Source: Bacillus sp. 2205SS5-2
GTDB lineage: Bacteria; Bacillota; Bacilli; Bacillales; Bacillaceae_K
Length of the DNA: 64,000 nt
Assembly (NCBI RefSeq): GCF_037024155.1
Contig: NZ_JAYKTS010000016.1
Span: 29,006 to 93,005, forward strand
Direction of reading: 5' to 3'
Part shown: in pieces, positions 60,961 to 64,000 of the stretch
Layout: every line of letters begins with the position of its first letter
Numbering within the stretch: the stretch's first letter is position 1
Program-made: the position numbers and the translations under genes
Notes under the pieces: model-generated
What the model was told of the DNA's origin: nothing
Databases searched by the model: none
Seen by the model: only the letters and a program-made list of their open reading frames with translations

Positions 60961-61826
60961 TGAGTTCCTTAAAAGTATTCGAAGCCCTCGCTTGGGCTTC
61001 TTCTTTTTTAAAGAAGAACGGACGAGATGAAAATGTAGGAGAGCTCTATTTACGCCATTTACTGAGATGGAGCCGTTCACAGCTGTTTGCGAACACGAGG
61101 GAAATCGTGGCAAAAGATGTATACGTAGAATTTCAGCAAGGAATTCAGCAACATGGAAAAGGAACACCGATTCAATATTTAATTGGAAGCGAAGAGTTTT
61201 ACGGCCGTTCGTTTCTGGTCAATGAGTCAGTCCTTATTCCGAGGCCTGAAACGGAAGAACTGGTCAACCATAGCTTAAACAAGCTTGCTCAACTGTTCCC
61301 TGGCGAATATGCATTATCGCTGGCGGATATTGGTACAGGAAGCGGAGCCATCTCGATTTCAATGAAGCTTGAGCAACCAGAATTAACAGTGTATGCCTCC
61401 GATCTTTCCGGAGATGCTCTAGCGGTTGCAAAACAAAATGCAGCTGCACTTGAAGCGAAAGAGATTACCTTTTTTCATGGGAATTTGCTGCAACCGTTTA
61501 TTGAGAGAGAGCTGAAGTTGGATATTATTTTAAGTAACCCACCGTATATTCCTGAATCGGATCGTTCCTGGATGAGTGAGGTTGTGACGGAGCATGAACC
61601 ATCCTCTGCGCTTTTTGCTGGGGAAGATGGCTTGGATTTATATCGGCAATTTATGGAAGAATTACCACGAGTCATGGCAGATAAAGCGCTAATCGGATTT
61701 GAAGTTGGAGCTGGTCAAGGTGAAACTGTTGCGGAATTGTTGCAAGAAACGTTTCCAAACGCTGGGGTTGAGGTCGTATTCGATATCAACGGCAAGGACC
61801 GAATGGTGTTCTGTACGTTAACGTGA
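60960..61826 (+). CDS. prmC: Release factor glutamine methyltransferase PrmC
   Basis: A 288-residue SAM-dependent enzyme that methylates the GGQ glutamine of release factors. SAM motif DIGTGSGAISIS and catalytic NPPY (LSNPPYIPES) are present, and an N-terminal helical domain (about 1-75) binds the factor. ATG 60960 overlaps the prfA stop (TAATG), so the two are coupled. Confidence 0.96.
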   Translation: MSSLKVFEALAWASSFLKKNGRDENVGELYLRHLLRWSRSQLFANTREIVAKDVYVEFQQGIQQHGKGTPIQYLIGSEEFYGRSFLVNESVLIPRPETEELVNHSLNKLAQLFPGEYALSLADIGTGSGAISISMKLEQPELTVYASDLSGDALAVAKQNAAALEAKEITFFHGNLLQPFIERELKLDIILSNPPYIPESDRSWMSEVVTEHEPSSALFAGEDGLDLYRQFMEELPRVMADKALIGFEVGAGQGETVAELLQETFPNAGVEVVFDINGKDRMVFCTLT

Positions 61827-61861
61827 CGGATCCTAATGATGGTAGAATGGAATAGCAGCGA

Positions 61862-61892
61862 AACGAGCGAGGGAAATTTTTGCTCGTTTTTT
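61862..61892 (+). terminator. Terminator of prfA-prmC
   Basis: AACGAGC pairs with GCTCGTT across about 13 nt, followed by T6. Confidence 0.8.
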
Positions 61893-62190
61893 TGTGGAGA
61901 GAAACCAGGAAATTTCATTGAAAGTTTTACCTTATTTCAACATACTTATTATAGTAAGAACACAGTAGCAAAATGTGAAACAAGAGCCTATCAGATTTCA
62001 TAACCATTGTTGCAATTGAGTTTATTCGTCGATAAATTCCTCTATTTCCCCAGTGGTTTCATGTCGGAAAATATGAAAAAGTAGAGTTTTTTTGCGAAAA
62101 TAAATTTTTTAAGAAAAGCTGAAAAGCGCCTGAGACTAGTCCCATTCTTATAATTGGCGTCGATATGTGGGTATTATCTGCTTTTATTAT
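61893..62190. other. Gap after prmC
   Basis: AT-rich DNA with weak echoes of family B ends (TTTTTTTGCGAAAATAA near 62085). No gene is seen before the nested repeats. Confidence 0.35.
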
Positions 62191-62574
62191 GGCTCTATCA
62201 TCTGATTTTTGATTACATCGCCTATTTCACTAGGTGTACTGTCAGATGCCTGCCGTCCCTGGGCAGGCACTTCCGCTTTTCGTGATCCAGCTGCAGTGGC
62301 TAGGGACTCGGGCATTTGTCAGCCCACTACGTGAATCAGGATTCACTGCGTGTACTGCCAGATGCCTGCCGTCCCTGGACAGCCACTTCCGCTTTTCGTG
62401 ATCCAGCTGCAGTGGCTTGCGGCTCGGGGTCAAATGAATAACCCTCCAGCGATGCAGGCATCACCTCCGAGTTCTTCATTTGCCTGACGCCGCAGGGCAG
62501 CCACTTCCGCTTTTCAAAGCTTTATCACCGTATGTAGGCTGGTTTGAGAAGTAACAAACTATTGGAAAGCAGCC
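62191..62574. mobile_element. Second family B element carrying a family A array
   Basis: The left part starts GGCTCTATCATCTGATTTTTG, and the right part ends, in reverse complement, GGCTGCTTTCCAATAG. Flanking 8-mers TTTATTAT and TTTCTTAT match at 7 of 8. Family A occupies about 62246-62515 in between. This repeats the arrangement at 3706-4456. Confidence 0.65.
62246..62515 (-). repeat. Family A array, half unit plus two units
   Basis: In inverted orientation. The first full unit has stems AGTGGCT/AGCCACT, AGGGAC/GTCCCT and GTGAATC/GATTCAC. The second has TGCGGC/GCCGCA, CAAATGAA/TTCATTTG and an inner stem with one mismatch. The half unit at 62246-62283 matches those at 17421 and 41092. Confidence 0.88.
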
Positions 62575-62612
62575 TTTCTTATTAATAATCCTACAGGAAG
62601 AAGTGAGTCTAT

Positions 62613-63764
62613 TTGAAAAGGATCTGGTGGATTAGCATTGTTTTCCTCCTTTCAGGTTGTATCAAAAATCCTACTATATTAATAGATGGTGTTGAAGATC
62701 AGAGCGTGTACCCTGACACTCGAATCATCGAAATCGATGAGAAAATGGCAGGAGAGTACACCATGTGGTTGAATGGAGAAGAAATTCAATCTGGCCATGA
62801 AGTTACCCAAAATGGCGAGTATCATCTAAAGGTTCAAGCGAAAAAGTGGTGGAAGGAACAAGTCGCAGAACTCTCTTTTCAAATAGATGATCAGCCACCC
62901 AAAAATCCCTTTCGTTGGAAAAACCCTCTAGCTATCTACTATTTACAAACGGATTTTAGCTTTGAAAAAGAAGAAAATGTTACCTATGATGTCCAGTTAG
63001 ATGGAAGGCCTTATGATGTGAACGAACCGGTTACGGAAGAAGGAGATCATCAGTTAGATATCGTTGCTCGTAAAGTGAATGGTCTGGTTTTTGAAAAGAG
63101 TATCACCTTTACCATCGACAATGCTACCTACTCTCGTGAAACGATAGACCTTTTTCGTTCATATATGTTTGAAACTGGTGATGTGCGAATAGACCGGCTG
63201 ATAAAGTGGGGCAAGGATGTAACGGTGAATATTCATGGGCAGGCTACGGAAATTGATGAGGAGGTTATTGGCTTATATGTGGAGAAATTGAACGCATTGC
63301 TGCCCCTGACCCTTCGCATCACAGGAGCAGAAGCGGAAGAGAGTCAAAACCAGCTGGATATATATTTTGTACCGGCTACCGAATTTTCACAACATGGCTT
63401 TAATGAAGCAATTAGGGTAGGGAATGTCCAAGTCGTCGGCTTTGCCCAACCAACTGCTGTCTCCTATTATGGCGTCATTTCAAAAGGAAAGATTGTAATT
63501 GCCACGGATACAGATCAACAGCAGCGTAAAACGACGATTCTGCACGAGCTTGTTCATTCATTGGGATTATTCAATCACTTCGAAGATGACCCCAATAGCA
63601 TCCTCTATCCCTATAACAACAACGGAATCACAGAGCTTAGCGAAAAAGATAAGCTGATGATTGAGCTTCTTTACCGACAAGACCTTCAACCAGGGATGAG
63701 TATGTATGAAATAGAAGATCGTCTGAAGCCAAGAATTATCGAACAGGATGATTGGTCTAATTGA
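62613..63764 (+). CDS. Predicted secreted lipoprotein with HExxH metalloprotease motif
   Basis: A 383-residue lipoprotein; signal peptide with lipobox LLSGC (C16). Two similar beta-rich repeats follow (about 25-95 and 95-170; compare MWLNGEEIQSGHEVTQNG with VQLDGRPYDVNEPVTEEG). The C-terminal domain has HELVHSLGLFNH at 311-322, a zincin motif HExxHxxGxxxH with one residue more than the metzincin form before the third His. The start is TTG 62613 with AGGAAG upstream. I do not know the family by name. It probably cleaves proteins outside the membrane. In B. subtilis spoIIR lies near this position; that gene is not in the window. Confidence 0.75.
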   Translation: MKRIWWISIVFLLSGCIKNPTILIDGVEDQSVYPDTRIIEIDEKMAGEYTMWLNGEEIQSGHEVTQNGEYHLKVQAKKWWKEQVAELSFQIDDQPPKNPFRWKNPLAIYYLQTDFSFEKEENVTYDVQLDGRPYDVNEPVTEEGDHQLDIVARKVNGLVFEKSITFTIDNATYSRETIDLFRSYMFETGDVRIDRLIKWGKDVTVNIHGQATEIDEEVIGLYVEKLNALLPLTLRITGAEAEESQNQLDIYFVPATEFSQHGFNEAIRVGNVQVVGFAQPTAVSYYGVISKGKIVIATDTDQQQRKTTILHELVHSLGLFNHFEDDPNSILYPYNNNGITELSEKDKLMIELLYRQDLQPGMSMYEIEDRLKPRIIEQDDWSN

Positions 63765-63776
63765 GATAAGAACTAA

Positions 63777-63815
63777 GGCTAGCTTCGCAAATTATTTTGT
63801 GAAGCTAGCCTCTTT
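63777..63815 (+). terminator. Terminator of the metalloprotease gene
   Basis: GGCTAGCTTC pairs perfectly with GAAGCTAGCC, followed by TCTTT. Confidence 0.9.
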
Positions 63816-63990
63816 GAAAGATAAGAAAGAAAAAATTTCGATCTATATATACGGTAAAAAATATTTAGAATTGCATGCACAGCCGATTCATAGTGACTTC
63901 TGGCGTTTTATTGATGTGACGAACAAACCCTTGAACAGCTTTACGTATTTTTTGAACAGAATCAAAGAATACATTGTTGATGACAGATGA
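63814..63990 (+). other. Possible protein remnant (58 residues)
   Basis: From a TTG at 63814 the frame encodes a protein-like sequence (ISIYIYGKKYLELHAQP, then HSDFWRFIDVTNKP) to 63990. There is no ribosome site, and the frame further upstream runs through the terminator. It may be the decayed tail of a gene. Not recognised. Confidence 0.25.
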
Positions 63991-64000
63991 TTTTAACCAA

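Overview
The window is chromosomal DNA of an endospore-forming Bacillota, most likely a Bacillaceae species. From about 7.8 kb to the end the gene order follows the Bacillus subtilis ywd-ywk segment (ung, ywdI, ywdK, gerQ, hemQ, pta, lipL, rsfA, ywfO, ywgA, ywhB-C-D, pbpG, speE-speB, ywiB, argS, uvsE, cls, fadF, acdA, rpoE, pyrG, ywjG, spo0F, fbaA, tal, murZ, glpX, rho, rpmE, tdk, prfA, prmC). Sporulation and germination genes (gerQ, cwlJ, rsfA, pbpG, spo0F) and bacillithiol synthesis (yojF, bshB2) support this. No rRNA, tRNA or CRISPR was seen. The species could not be named.

Layout. 0-2.9 kb is accessory: an IS4-family transposase end, a small membrane protein and a SIR2-like gene split by a frameshift at a run of seven A. 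2.9-7.8 kb holds bshB2 and yojF separated by a repeat array, a YflT-type stress gene with a sigma-B promoter, a phospholipase D-like protein and a DUF4230 protein. 7.8-33 kb is mainly conserved housekeeping: DNA repair, a K+ channel, germination hydrolase CwlJ with GerQ, coproheme decarboxylase, Pta with a CcpA site, LipL, a forespore regulator, a class A PBP, polyamine synthesis, ArgS, UvsE and a cardiolipin synthase. 33-45 kb is a fatty and branched-chain acyl-CoA catabolic block (fadF, thiolase, hydroxyacyl-CoA dehydrogenase, two acyl-CoA dehydrogenases, TetR regulator, icmF) with two closely related 18-bp operators and a cre-like site. 45-64 kb carries RNA polymerase delta, CTP synthase with a reiterative-transcription attenuator, Spo0F, central sugar-phosphate enzymes, MurZ, Rho, L31, thymidine kinase, RF1 and its methylase, and at the end a lipoprotein with an HExxH metalloprotease motif.

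The most unusual content lies between the genes. Family A is an approximately 118-bp element that folds into one long hairpin. It occurs at five loci, as tandem arrays or half units, and sequence variants keep every stem paired by compensatory changes. Family B is a MITE-like element of about 150-180 bp with imperfect terminal inverted repeats; three copies have perfect 8-bp AT-rich target duplications. At two loci a family A array sits inside a family B element. Family C is a 130-bp direct duplication that supplies the last codons of hemQ.
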